NCBI GenBank assembly: GCA_036521995.1
Contig: DATDGR010000218.1
Coordinates: 1-47,560 of the forward strand
DNA: 47,560 nt
Direction: 5' to 3'
From: Gp13-AA77 sp036521995
Lineage (GTDB): Bacteria > Acidobacteriota > Terriglobia > UBA7540
The notes under the pieces are model-generated. The model saw nothing but the letters and a program-made list of their open reading frames with translations, was not told where the DNA came from and made no database searches. Position numbers and translations under genes: made by a program. Below, in pieces: positions 8,030 through 16,600 of this stretch; position 1 is the stretch's first letter, and every line of letters begins with the position of its first letter.

Positions 8030-9268
8030 TCACATGGCTTGGGCTTCTCGACCCTGGGGCAGCTTCAGCAGATCCAGCAAGCAATTGGCGGCGTTTCGAG
8101 CAAAGGCCTCGTCGTTGATATGCGCGTCAATCTCAGCCAGCCGGATGCGCGGAGCGAGGTTCGCCTTGAGGGCGTCGAGGTAGCTCTGATCGGCTTCCGG
8201 CCAAGAGAAGGGAAGGCTCGTGGAGTCGATAGCTGAGACCCCGCGTAAGGGCATCAGAAACACCACGGGACCTCGCGCACTGTTGAGCTTCTCGGCCGTG
8301 ATCCGGCCCAATAAAGCACACTCTTCAGGGGTTGTTCGCATCAAGGTGACATTGGCGTTATGCACGTGGAGTCGCCGCTGCCGGTATCTTTCGGGAACCG
8401 AATCGAAAGGACCGAAGTTGACCATGTCGATAGCGCCGGGGCATACCACCTGAGGAATACCCTGGCGAGCGGCGGCTTCCAGTCGATGCGGTCCGGCACT
8501 CATCACGCCGCCGGCCAGCTCATCGGCAAGCTCGGTGGTGGTAATGTCCAGAACCCCCGCGACGTAGCCATCGGCGATCAGGCCCTCCATCGCCTCGCCT
8601 CCTGCGCCCGTGGCATGAAAAACCAGAACTTCGAAACCCGATTGCTCTAAGATTCGTCGCGCCACGGTTACGCACGGAGTGGTTACTCCGAACATGGTGG
8701 CCGCAATCAGTGGTTTAGACCCTCGATCATCGATTACTTCCTGGTTCACCATGCCCGCGATGGCCGCAGCCGCATTCCCCAGAATCCGCCGCGACAGCCG
8801 GTTGAGCCCCGCGATGTCGACAATCGGGTACAGCATGGCGATGTCTTTCGTACCGACGAACGGGCGAGTATCGCCCGATGCAAGCGTCGAAACCATCAGC
8901 TTCGGGAAGCCTGCGGGAAGCAACCGCATCGCCGTGGTCCCGATGGTAGTGCCCGCCGAGCCTCCCAGGGAGATCAGGCCATGGATTCTTCCTTCCTCGA
9001 ACAGCCGCCGGACGACAACCCCAGCACCTTCCGCCATGGCCGCGATGCTGCTGCCGCGGTCATGCCTGGCGAGCAGGTCCTCAAGTTCTTGTCCAGCCGC
9101 ACCGGCTATCTCCCCGCGAGAGATGTCCGGCGTGAAGGCTGGCCCCCCCAGCACCCCGCAATCGATAACAAGCGTTGCCAGTCCTGCTGACTCGATCCGG
9201 CTGCGAAGATAGGCAAACTCTTCTCCTTTCGTATCGAGCGTCCCGACGATGGCAACTGTTTTCGGCAT
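8030..9268 (-). CDS. Tm-1-like ATP-binding protein (UPF0261 family)
   Basis: A 412-residue protein of the UPF0261/Tm-1-like family, named after the tomato Tm-1 protein whose N-terminal half it resembles. Landmarks are the start KTVAIVGTLDTKGEEFAYL, the glycine-rich LISLGGSAGTTIGTTAMRLL, STLASGDTRPFVGTKDI, and FHATGAGGEAMEGLI. In plants and fungi this module is fused to a TIM-barrel PEP-hydrolase-like module; here that partner is a separate gene in the same operon (9765-10598). I chose ATG 9268 because the family begins right there; the longer frame to 9400 overlaps the cupin gene. Biochemical role is not established for bacterial members; an ATP-dependent catabolic or synthetic step on a small metabolite is possible. 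It is the last of three minus-strand genes, 37 bases after the cupin. Confidence 0.85.
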   Translation of the reverse strand: MPKTVAIVGTLDTKGEEFAYLRSRIESAGLATLVIDCGVLGGPAFTPDISRGEIAGAAGQELEDLLARHDRGSSIAAMAEGAGVVVRRLFEEGRIHGLISLGGSAGTTIGTTAMRLLPAGFPKLMVSTLASGDTRPFVGTKDIAMLYPIVDIAGLNRLSRRILGNAAAAIAGMVNQEVIDDRGSKPLIAATMFGVTTPCVTVARRILEQSGFEVLVFHATGAGGEAMEGLIADGYVAGVLDITTTELADELAGGVMSAGPHRLEAAARQGIPQVVCPGAIDMVNFGPFDSVPERYRQRRLHVHNANVTLMRTTPEECALLGRITAEKLNSARGPVVFLMPLRGVSAIDSTSLPFSWPEADQSYLDALKANLAPRIRLAEIDAHINDEAFARNAANCLLDLLKLPQGREAQAM

Positions 9269-9305
9269 TATTTCTTGATTCGCCGCACACCGCGGCGCAC
9301 CGCGA

Positions 9306-9734
9306 TTACGATCGTCGCGTCGGCTCGCCAGGGGGAATGAGCCTGCAGCCCGGCAGCGTACGCAGTAGTGCTTCGGGGCCGGGTGGAGAATAGACCGCAA
9401 CCATCTTCAAGGGTTCCCAGCCGGTATTGATGGTGGCATGGAAAATGTCTGCGGGGATGTGAACCATATCGCCTGCTGCAACGGGTTGCCAGCGCTCGCC
9501 ATTGACATCGATCATTTGATTGCCTTGGCCGGAAACAACGTAGAGGATCTCTTCGCAACCCGGGTGATTGTGGCGCTCGTGACCCTTGCCGGGCTCGAGC
9601 AGTACGACTCCCATGGTAAAGCGGTTTGTGTCGGTCACCCGAGGCTCACTCATCCACTTGATGGTGCCCCACTCGAACACCATCGTCTCGACATCGGACG
9701 GTCGTACGAAGCGAAGTCCGGGAAGGTCCGCCAT
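9306..9734 (-). CDS. Cupin-domain protein between the two Tm-1-type genes
   Basis: A 142-residue single-domain cupin. The metal-binding motif 1 is visible as H-N-H-P-G-C-E-E-I-L-Y-V-V-S-G (GHERHNHPGCEEILYVVSG), with two histidines and the glutamate, and motif 2 as P-A-D-I-F-H-A-T-I-N-T-G. The start has AAGGAGG seven bases upstream. It lies 30 bases after the TIM-barrel gene and 37 before the Tm-1-like gene, so the three are very likely co-transcribed. Cupins of this size are often isomerases, dioxygenases or ligand-binding regulators of small-molecule pathways, and its position between two modules that are fused elsewhere suggests that it acts on the same substrate. No substrate can be named. 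Confidence 0.85.
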   Translation of the reverse strand: MADLPGLRFVRPSDVETMVFEWGTIKWMSEPRVTDTNRFTMGVVLLEPGKGHERHNHPGCEEILYVVSGQGNQMIDVNGERWQPVAAGDMVHIPADIFHATINTGWEPLKMVAVYSPPGPEALLRTLPGCRLIPPGEPTRRS

Positions 9735-9764
9735 AAGTCCTCCTTATCGTGATCGCCCGCTGGC

Positions 9765-10598
9765 TCATTCCTTGAGAGTAATCGATTTGAATTTCTGAAC
9801 TTGCTCGGTAATGGCCCGCTCCGTTGGAAGTCGCTCCACGCTCGAAGCTCCAAAGAAGCCCGCGATGCCGCGCGTCCTGCTCAATACATAGACGACATCG
9901 TCAGGCTCGGCCAGCGGACCTCCATGGCAGATCACCAGGACCTCCGGGTTGACTGACGCCGCGGCGTCGTGGATGGATTGGACGAGCGCCGCAGCCCGAT
10001 CGAGCGTGAGGGCCGTCCGGGCGCCGATCGTTCCCTTGGTGGTCAGCCCCGCGTGGGCGACGATGACGTCCGCTCCCGCCCGTGCCATTGCCTGCGCCTC
10101 CTCTTCATCAAACACATAGGGGCACGTCAGCAACCCCATCTCGCTCGCCTGGTGAACCATCTGCACCTCAAGGTCATAGCCCATCCCGGTCTCTTCCAGG
10201 TTCGCCCGGAAAAATCCGTCTATTAAACCCACAGTGGGAAAGTTCTGTACCCCGGCAAAGCCCAGGTCGCGGAGTTCCGCGAGGAAGCGGCTCATCAACC
10301 GAAAGGGGTCGGTGCCATTGACACCGGCCAGGACAGGCGTTTGCTTGACCACCGGCAAGACTTCGCGGGCCATTTCTACCACAATGGCGTTGGCGTCGCC
10401 GTATGCCAGCAGGCCCGCGAGCGATCCCCGCCCTGCCATGCGGTAGCGGCCCGAATTGTAAATGATGATCAGATCGGCCCCGCCTGCCTCCGCGCACTTT
10501 GCAGATAGTCCGGTGCCGGCGCCGGCGCCGATGATGGGTCGGCCCGATGCCACGACTTGCCGAAGCCGACCGACATACTCCTTCTTGGTAAGGGGCAT
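9765..10598 (-). CDS. Phosphoenolpyruvate-hydrolase-like TIM-barrel protein
   Basis: This 277-residue protein belongs to the PEP mutase/hydrolase-like TIM-barrel family that forms the C-terminal half of eukaryotic Tm-1-type proteins. Characteristic stretches are IIGAGAGTGLSAKCAEAGGA near the N-terminus, LIIIYNSGRYRMAGRGSLAG, LAGVNGTDPF, GFAGVQNFPTVGLIDG, ADVIVAHAGLTTKG, and the closing ICHGGPLAEPDDVVY. It is the first gene of the minus-strand operon PEP-hydrolase-like, cupin, Tm-1-like. AGAGGA lies about eight bases upstream of the ATG. Cytoplasmic, no signal peptide. The true reaction is unknown: family annotation is by fold, and the residues that define PEP mutase chemistry cannot be checked here. 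Confidence 0.85.
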   Translation of the reverse strand: MPLTKKEYVGRLRQVVASGRPIIGAGAGTGLSAKCAEAGGADLIIIYNSGRYRMAGRGSLAGLLAYGDANAIVVEMAREVLPVVKQTPVLAGVNGTDPFRLMSRFLAELRDLGFAGVQNFPTVGLIDGFFRANLEETGMGYDLEVQMVHQASEMGLLTCPYVFDEEEAQAMARAGADVIVAHAGLTTKGTIGARTALTLDRAAALVQSIHDAAASVNPEVLVICHGGPLAEPDDVVYVLSRTRGIAGFFGASSVERLPTERAITEQVQKFKSITLKE

Positions 10599-11335
10599 GG
10601 GATTAGTCCTCTACACTCGAGCCACTCCCAACGGTCAAGCGCTAACCTTTAAGTCGAGGTCTCCTGCTCAAAGCATTACTTCGGTGTTGCCATAGACCAC
10701 CTTGCGATCGCCGGAGCTGTAAGAAATGACCGCCAAACACCGACGAGTATCTTTTTCAGGCTCTTCCGGGTTTTCAGTGGGAAGCCGAGGCAACCTGCGT
10801 CTTGACAACTGGTGGCCGACGAACGGCCGCACACGTGGGACTTGTCTCCCTCGCCTTCCAGTTCCCTGTAGGCTGCTGATTCCAAGTCAATTGCTTCGTC
10901 TTCTCGCGCTCCGCCTGAGCCGGTTCGCTCCATCTCGGACCGCTTTGGAGCGTCGTACTGCCCTTGGAATTGTCTGATTACAATTGGTTTATCTAAGCCT
11001 GCGCTTGCCGGCTCCGAACGGACCTCCTTCCGGCTTTGGATGTTGCCTCTATTTTGTTGATTCTAAATGACATTCCGGCTTTGGCCTAGCCCCCTGATTC
11101 TTATTATATTGTTGATTCTAAATCACATTCCGGCTTTGGCATATAGGGGGGGGGAGGTTACCTGATCGCCAACAGGGTTACGGCCCACGGGGACTTGACC
11201 GTGAGCGGGCTGCCGGAACCCACCCTTAACCATACATCTTGCCGTCGGTGTCGTCAAGCAAATCTTGCTTTTTGCTGAGCCCCGGCCCGTAGGACGGCGC
11301 TGCCCACTAAAATCTCCGAATTCCCCTTTTCATAG
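10599..11335. other. Intergenic region with no gene recognised
   Basis: No convincing gene lies between the Tm-1-type operon and the IS6 end at 11336. Frames on both strands are short or lack start context. The right part holds AT-richer DNA with a direct repeat (11054-11140, listed separately) and a run of nine G at about 11146-11154, unusual for this window. The promoter of the minus-strand operon should lie in the left 150 bases but I could not identify it. Confidence 0.5.
11054..11140. repeat. Two near-identical 32-base direct repeats
   Basis: Positions 11054-11085 and 11109-11140 are the same 32 bases with one difference (G versus C). The unit starts TTGTTGATTCTAAAT and ends ATTCCGGCTTTGGC; its last 12 bases occur a third time at 11028-11039. 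Start-to-start spacing is 55 bases. The unit is AT-rich compared with surrounding DNA. Function unknown; tandem duplication or paired protein-binding sites are both possible. Confidence 0.7.
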
Positions 11336-11367
11336 CAGCTCCGAGCGGGTCGTTTTGCAACACTTCC
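11336..11367 (-). mobile_element. IS6-family left-end remnant (32 bases)
   Basis: These 32 bases are a perfect inverted copy of 15420-15451. Read on the minus strand they begin with GGAAGTGTTGCAAA, which fits the GGNNNTGTTGCAAA terminal repeat of IS6-family elements, and continue 18 bases into the element. Beyond that the element body is missing or unrecognisable. The end faces outward from the beta-helix gene: the element would have lain to the left, and the gene to the right. Confidence 0.6.
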
Positions 11368-11526
11368 CATTTTCTCGCCTACAATCCGCGCTTTCTCATT
11401 GAATTGCACCGCTGGTTGCGCTACGATCGTCGCCGTCGTTGTAGTCAACGTCGCTGTAGTCGCCCTCTTGCGGGTCGCACCTTAATAATTGGTGATTCGC
11501 CAACCGAAGAAAGAAAGGGGGGAATC

Positions 11527-14500
11527 ATGGGAAATCATGATTCTGGTTGGATTGATGCAGCTTTGGGCCGCAGTGCCGGCTGCTTTGTCGCTCTCCTTGA
11601 CGCGACGAGGTTCGCCGCCGCATTGCTGGTGGGTGTCCTATTCCTTACGGGTTCCGCTAGGGCGCAGGGAACCGGAGCCAACGTCCCAGAGTACCTCGAG
11701 ACCGCGACCCTGTACGTGGACACGAACACGGGATCAGATTCCAATCCCGGCACCCAGCAATTGCCTCTCAAAACGATTAGCGCGGCCGCAGCCATAGCCG
11801 CCGCGAACAGCCAGAACAAGATCGGAACCGCCGTCATGATCGATCCTGGAACTTACCGCGAGTCCGTCAGCGTCGCCCTTGCTTCAGGCCAGGTCAACAC
11901 AAACTCGCCCATCACTTTTGAGGCCACACCAGGCAGTACCGGCTCTGTGACCGTCTCCGGTGCCGACATCTGGGGCGGGTGGACGCAAAGCAGCCTTTAT
12001 CCTCAGCTCCATACCAATCCCTGGCCCTACCAGTGGGGCGACTGCGCTCCAAGCGCGGGCTCTGCGTCGGAGGAGCCGGATATTCTCCTGCGGCGCGAGA
12101 TGATCTTTATCAATGGAACGCTGCTGACCCAGGTTCTTTCCTTGAACGAGTTGACGAACTCGCAGTTCACAAATCCCGGAAGCTTTTACGTGGACGAAAT
12201 CGGTGGCTTGGTTTATGTCTGGCCCCCCAGCGGAACCGACATGACCACAGCCACGGTTGAAGTCTCCACTCGCCCGAACGGGTTTTCCATCGATGGCTGG
12301 AGCTACGTCGTGCTGCGCGGGCTCACGTTTCAGTACGCCAATTCGTGCCGCTTCGACACTACGCCGGGGGGACAAGCCGTCACCGTGGTGGCAACGAAGG
12401 GCAACCCGGGCTCGAATAACATTTGGCTCGACAACGATATTTTCGTCTGGAACAACTCTCAGGGGCTCAACGTAGCGAACCCGGCCACCAGCATAACGGT
12501 AGGTGACCCGCTAGGCTCAAATACGGTGGCGAATCATAACGGCCAGAGCGGATTCCAGGCGTTTGATCTGGACAATGTGGTTTGGCAAAACAGCCAGGCC
12601 TCGTTCAACAACTGGCGCGGCGCGCAGGGAGCTTTCTATAACTGGAACTCCGCCGGTCTGCATTCCTATGGGTCTCACGACACCAGCTTCGTGGGAATCA
12701 CCTCCAACTTCAACCAGACTTACGGGATGCACTGGGATACCGACCACGAGAACGTCCTCGCCCAATCGCTCATTTCGTCTAACAACATCGATTCCGCTCA
12801 CCTGATCGAGGCGAGCGAAGGACCGATGACCATTTCGGGCAGTTACTTGTGCTCGAGTGTCCTGCTCAACGACGGTGGTTTGAAGCTGCGTGATGCTCAG
12901 TTACTGACCATGACCAATAACTTTCTCTACGACAATAGTCCCAGCCAGATCCTGGTCACGGGAACCCCTGGCGGAGCATCAGTGCTCAACTGGCAGACTC
13001 AGCAAACATCAACCGTATTCACCTGGTACCTCACCCTGGGAGGCGCTCAAGGCACAGGCAACATCATTGAGAGCATCGACGGCGCCCAGAACCAGCAGGT
13101 ATTCCAGGATGCCAATTTGGGTGGAACGGACTGGTCGAACTTCCTGAGCCAGTTCCACTCGGACTACAACACTTGGTATAACCCCAACCCTTTACGCACT
13201 GCAATCTTCACGATCCCCATTCAACAGCCCGAAAACTTCCACAACTGGAAAACGATAACGACTCAGGACGCGGATTCAAACACAAATTCGCCGGGCAACG
13301 TATTTGGTCCCTGTCAGGTCACAGCCGACGCCACCGATTACTGGTTCACAGTGACCTCGAGCTCGGTGCTGGCCAGCGCCGGAACGCCGGCCACCTTCAC
13401 GGTGACGATCACGCCGCTCGACGGCTTCACGGGCACCGTGACTCTGGGGTCCGATGGCCTGGCGAACGTGAGCGGCGCTTCGGGGAGTTGGTCGCAAAAC
13501 ACCATCACCGGGTCGGGCTCCGCGACTTTCACGGTGACCGTCAGCAACACTACGCCGTCCGGAGACTATCCTGTCGTGCTGTTGGCGAACAGCGGCAACT
13601 TAACCCATACCGCCACCATCGACGTGCTCGCCAACAGCAGTGTGAGTCTCACGCGAAACAACCTCAACTTCGGAAGCATTCGAGCAGCCACCAGCAGCGT
13701 GGCGCAAACCGTCAATCTCACCAATGCAGGCAGCACCACGCTTACCAACATCAGCGTTCGCCAGCCGACTTCGCCCGCCTTTGCCATTCAGACCGGCAGC
13801 GACACATGCACCGGCATGTCTCTGGCGACGGGCGCGAGCTGCTCCGTCAGCCTTGTCTTCAGCCCACCCGCGTCCCTTGCCGCTGGACCGCAGTCGGGAA
13901 CTTTCTCGATTTCAGACTCTGATCTATCGAGTCCGCAAACAATAGCCTTGACAGGCTTGGCCACAGTAGCGCCGCTAACGCTTACTCCAAGCAGCCTGGA
14001 TTTCGGAAGCGTGCAGCTAGGGAGCAATTCCGCGCAAACGGTGACGCTGACCAATAACGATTCCAGGCCGCTGATCATGAATGGCATGGTGATCGTAGGG
14101 CCGAATCCCGCCGACTTCGCAGAGACCAACAATTGCGGGTCGAGCGTCGCGGCGGGCGCGTACTGCACCATCAGCGTCACCTTCACTCCAGCGGCCGTCG
14201 GGACGAGGAGTGCCACCGTGGTGATCGAGGATGACGCTGCCGGCAATCCGCAGTCGCTAAGCCTGACCGGTACCGGCCTCGGAGTGCCGGCCGCCACCGT
14301 GTCGACCACAATCCTCACCTTCGCCGATCAACTTGTCGGCACCACCAGCCCACCACAAAATGTGACCTTGACGAACACCGGCACCGGCACTCTCTCCATC
14401 ACCGGCATTACAACCAGCGGCGACTTTGGCGAGACAAACCCCTGTGGCACGAGTTTGGCGGCGGGATCGAGTTGCACGATCAGCGTTACGTTTACCCCCA

Positions 14501-15222
14501 CGGCAACGGGTACCCGGACTGGCACGCTGACTATCACGGACGACGCTGCCGGCAGCCCCCAAACGGTGAGCCTCACTGGAACCGGCGTGCAACCGGCGGT
14601 GACGCTCGCGCCCGCAAGCCTGAAATTCAATACTCAACTCGTGGGTACTTCAAGTCCTCAGAAGCAGGTCACTCTCACGAATACCGGCACGGCTACCCTG
14701 ACGATTTCGAACATCAGCGTGACCGGCGCGAATTCCTCCGATTTCCCCGAAGCGAACACCTGCGGTACCAGCCTGGCTGCGGACGCGTCCTGCACGATGA
14801 GCGTCACTTTCACACCCACCGCCGCCGGAACCAGGAGCGCTAGCGTATCGATTTCGGATAACGCGCCGGCAAGTCCGCAGAACGTCTCGCTAACGGGAGC
14901 CGGTACGGCGGTTAAGGTCTCACCTCCCAGCTTGACCTTCGGCAGCGTTACCGTGGGTCAATCGAGTCCGCCTCAGACGACTACGATAACCAACACGGGC
15001 GCAGCCAACCTCGGGATTATGAAAGTTGGGATCACCGGTTCCGGAATGGCGGACTTCAGCGAGACCAAAACGTGTGGCGGCATCCTGGGCGCCGGTCAAT
15101 CGTGCAGCATCAGCGTGACGTTCACGCCGCTGGCCAAGGGAAATCTCGGTGCAATGGTTTCCGTCACGGATACCGGCGGCGGCAGCCCGCAGACGGTGGC
15201 GCTCGCGGGCAAAGGAAGGTAA
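11527..15222 (+). CDS. Large exported beta-helix protein with Ig-like and five ASH/choice-of-anchor repeats
   Basis: A 1231-residue secreted or surface protein. An N-terminal hydrophobic signal (AALLVGVLFLTGSARA, cleavage near residue 46) is followed by a right-handed beta-helix-type region (about 55-590; it opens with TLYVDTNTGSDSNPGT and PLKTISAAAAIA, typical of pectate-lyase-fold surface proteins). Residues about 598-703 form a bacterial Ig-like domain. From about 705 to the end come five repeats of about 105 residues, each with a LDFGSVQLG-type start, a VTLTNTGTGTL core, a C-G-T-S-L-A-A-G-x-x-C disulfide pair, SVTFTPTAxGTR and an SLTGTG end. Such ASPM/SPD2/Hydin-like repeats are abundant in acidobacterial secreted proteins. 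ATG 11527 follows AGGGGGG; an upstream TTG is less likely. It sits between two inverted IS6 left ends. Carbohydrate binding or degradation is plausible, but no catalytic residue was identified. Confidence 0.85.
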   Translation: MGNHDSGWIDAALGRSAGCFVALLDATRFAAALLVGVLFLTGSARAQGTGANVPEYLETATLYVDTNTGSDSNPGTQQLPLKTISAAAAIAAANSQNKIGTAVMIDPGTYRESVSVALASGQVNTNSPITFEATPGSTGSVTVSGADIWGGWTQSSLYPQLHTNPWPYQWGDCAPSAGSASEEPDILLRREMIFINGTLLTQVLSLNELTNSQFTNPGSFYVDEIGGLVYVWPPSGTDMTTATVEVSTRPNGFSIDGWSYVVLRGLTFQYANSCRFDTTPGGQAVTVVATKGNPGSNNIWLDNDIFVWNNSQGLNVANPATSITVGDPLGSNTVANHNGQSGFQAFDLDNVVWQNSQASFNNWRGAQGAFYNWNSAGLHSYGSHDTSFVGITSNFNQTYGMHWDTDHENVLAQSLISSNNIDSAHLIEASEGPMTISGSYLCSSVLLNDGGLKLRDAQLLTMTNNFLYDNSPSQILVTGTPGGASVLNWQTQQTSTVFTWYLTLGGAQGTGNIIESIDGAQNQQVFQDANLGGTDWSNFLSQFHSDYNTWYNPNPLRTAIFTIPIQQPENFHNWKTITTQDADSNTNSPGNVFGPCQVTADATDYWFTVTSSSVLASAGTPATFTVTITPLDGFTGTVTLGSDGLANVSGASGSWSQNTITGSGSATFTVTVSNTTPSGDYPVVLLANSGNLTHTATIDVLANSSVSLTRNNLNFGSIRAATSSVAQTVNLTNAGSTTLTNISVRQPTSPAFAIQTGSDTCTGMSLATGASCSVSLVFSPPASLAAGPQSGTFSISDSDLSSPQTIALTGLATVAPLTLTPSSLDFGSVQLGSNSAQTVTLTNNDSRPLIMNGMVIVGPNPADFAETNNCGSSVAAGAYCTISVTFTPAAVGTRSATVVIEDDAAGNPQSLSLTGTGLGVPAATVSTTILTFADQLVGTTSPPQNVTLTNTGTGTLSITGITTSGDFGETNPCGTSLAAGSSCTISVTFTPTATGTRTGTLTITDDAAGSPQTVSLTGTGVQPAVTLAPASLKFNTQLVGTSSPQKQVTLTNTGTATLTISNISVTGANSSDFPEANTCGTSLAADASCTMSVTFTPTAAGTRSASVSISDNAPASPQNVSLTGAGTAVKVSPPSLTFGSVTVGQSSPPQTTTITNTGAANLGIMKVGITGSGMADFSETKTCGGILGAGQSCSISVTFTPLAKGNLGAMVSVTDTGGGSPQTVALAGKGR

Positions 15223-15419
15223 GGGGAATCACCGGCCCGGCCCGTTGGCTCCGGCGTGTGCCATCCGTAGGGTCCAAAGATCAAAACCAGCGATCTTTCG
15301 TCGCTCGGGGTTGTCGCGACTCGGTTCGGCTGGGCGCCGCTTGACTTACGATGGAACGTTCCTCCGGCCAGCGTCTGACTGTTCACACCCACTCGCTGGC
15401 AATCGTGCGGCTAAGAGGT

Positions 15420-15632
15420 GGAAGTGTTGCAAAACGACCCGCTCGGAGCTGATACAGTGCTGATGTCATGCAAACCAATCGGTCGGCACTCTTCCGCGGC
15501 GGGCACTTCGCTGAGGAGATCATCGTCCTGTGTGTGCGATGGTACCTCCGCTTCTCCCTGAGCTATCGTGACTTGGAGGACTAAGGGCTGAACGCGGCCT
15601 GAGGGTCGATCACACGACGGTCTGGCGCGCAG
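15420..15632 (+). mobile_element. IS6-family left end with broken transposase N-terminus
   Basis: The element starts with the terminal repeat GGAAGTGTTGCAAA at 15420. An ATG at 15468 opens a frame whose product is a clear IS6 transposase N-terminus: GGHFAEEIIVLCVRWYLRFS followed by LSYRDLED. It then hits a stop at about 15582. One base shift away the frame continues with RGLRVDHTTVWR, the next conserved IS6 block, so a frameshift is present. At about 15632 the homology ends abruptly and an IS66 fragment begins. All catalytic DDE residues are lost, so the remnant cannot transpose by itself. The 200 bases between the beta-helix gene and this end contain nothing I recognise. Confidence 0.75.
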
Positions 15633-15960
15633 AAGGGTACGCGACTGCTGTACTTCAGCGACCCGATCATGGCTGCTGCCGTCTGATCGTATTTCTCCTC
15701 GCCCACGCTCTGCGGCGCCTCAGCTTCAAAGACTTCCCTGCACAGCTTGCAGCGCAGACGCACCAGCTCATACATCGTGGTCGCCAGGGGCGCCTGCTCC
15801 ACCGCCCGGATACGAAGCGCCGGCATCTCGGGATCGCCGTCGAATGAGCGTTCAATTCTATTCACCCTGAACCGGATCAACGCGTCACCTCCGTCGCCAC
15901 CTGCGAAAACCCTTCCAGTCATGTCTAACCGAAATCCTCTGTTAAGAAGGATGGTTGCCC
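15633..15960 (-). pseudogene. IS66-family transposase fragment (zinc-finger region)
   Basis: On the minus strand, an open frame from about 16036 contains a stretch that matches the N-terminal part of IS66 transposases: MYELVRLRCKLCREVFEAEA (CxxC zinc-binding pair) followed by GEEKYDQTAAAMIGSLKYSS, the IS66 hallmark EKYDxTAAxMI-xLKY. Homology stops at the SRVPF just before the IS6 remnant, where the intact protein would continue for several hundred residues with its catalytic core. Only about 110 residues remain, so this is a dead fragment. The residues encoded beyond 15960 are not clearly IS66-like. Confidence 0.65.
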
Positions 15961-16156
15961 CGCCAACGATTATGCTGAAAATCCTATTCTTGCTCCCGGC
16001 TTCATTGGTTAGTATATGTGAAATCTCTCTCTTCACGAGGTGGACCGATGTCTCAGCTTGGCGTTCTATTGATGGTTTCCCGCAGTCGCTGCCCAGGATC
16101 TATTGGAGCCGGTGGACTTGCGTTGCGAGTACCGTCAGAATCCGCTTGGGATCGAC

Positions 16157-16600
16157 GGATGTGTTGCAAAGATTGAAGAGAGGACGAGGATCGGCTCGGA
16201 CGGCCACCGAGGAGCGAGTTCAGGCAGCGAGGCCGAGGGTGCGATAGATGAACCGGTTCTGCAGTCAGGTGTCTCCCCTTGTCACCCACCGAACCTGGCC
16301 CTTCCGAATCTTGTGCATGGTTTCGTAACCTTGAATCGTCCTTCGGGCACAATTGAACTCCCGGAAATGCTGCTTGGCACGGATCGGTTGCTTGATGGCG
16401 CGGTGATCTTGTTCCAGGATATTGTTCAGATATTGAACCGGCCGATGACGGCAGCGCTTTCGTAAGACTCCTTCTTCCTTGGATTCATCGATCGCTCGCG
16501 GATAACCCTTGGCTTGGTCGGTGTTAATCACCCGCGGCTGGGGTGAGAAGGGTCTGCCAGCGCCTGGGAGCCGAAGACGAACTCTTTCGCACAGACTAAC
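16157..16600 (-). mobile_element. IS6-family right half: broken transposase C-terminus and right terminal repeat
   Basis: On the minus strand a transposase C-terminal half is encoded: PRVINTDQAKGYPRAIDESK carries the second catalytic Asp, VQYLNNILEQDHRAIKQPI the catalytic Glu, and ARRTIQGYETMHKIRKGQVR is the usual end. A different frame just upstream still reads CAKEFVFGSQALADPSHP, so a frameshift separates the halves at about 16560. After the stop comes the non-coding tail and the terminal repeat, GGATGTGTTGCAAA on the plus strand at 16157-16170. The orientation is opposite to the left-end remnant at 15420, so the two are pieces of different copies or of a rearranged one. Confidence 0.75.

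Noticed and set aside
11404..15222. CRISPR-like or satellite array suggested by the repetitive text of this region
   Set aside because: The repetition is the ASH protein repeats at about 310-base spacing with variable sequence, not short identical repeats with spacers.
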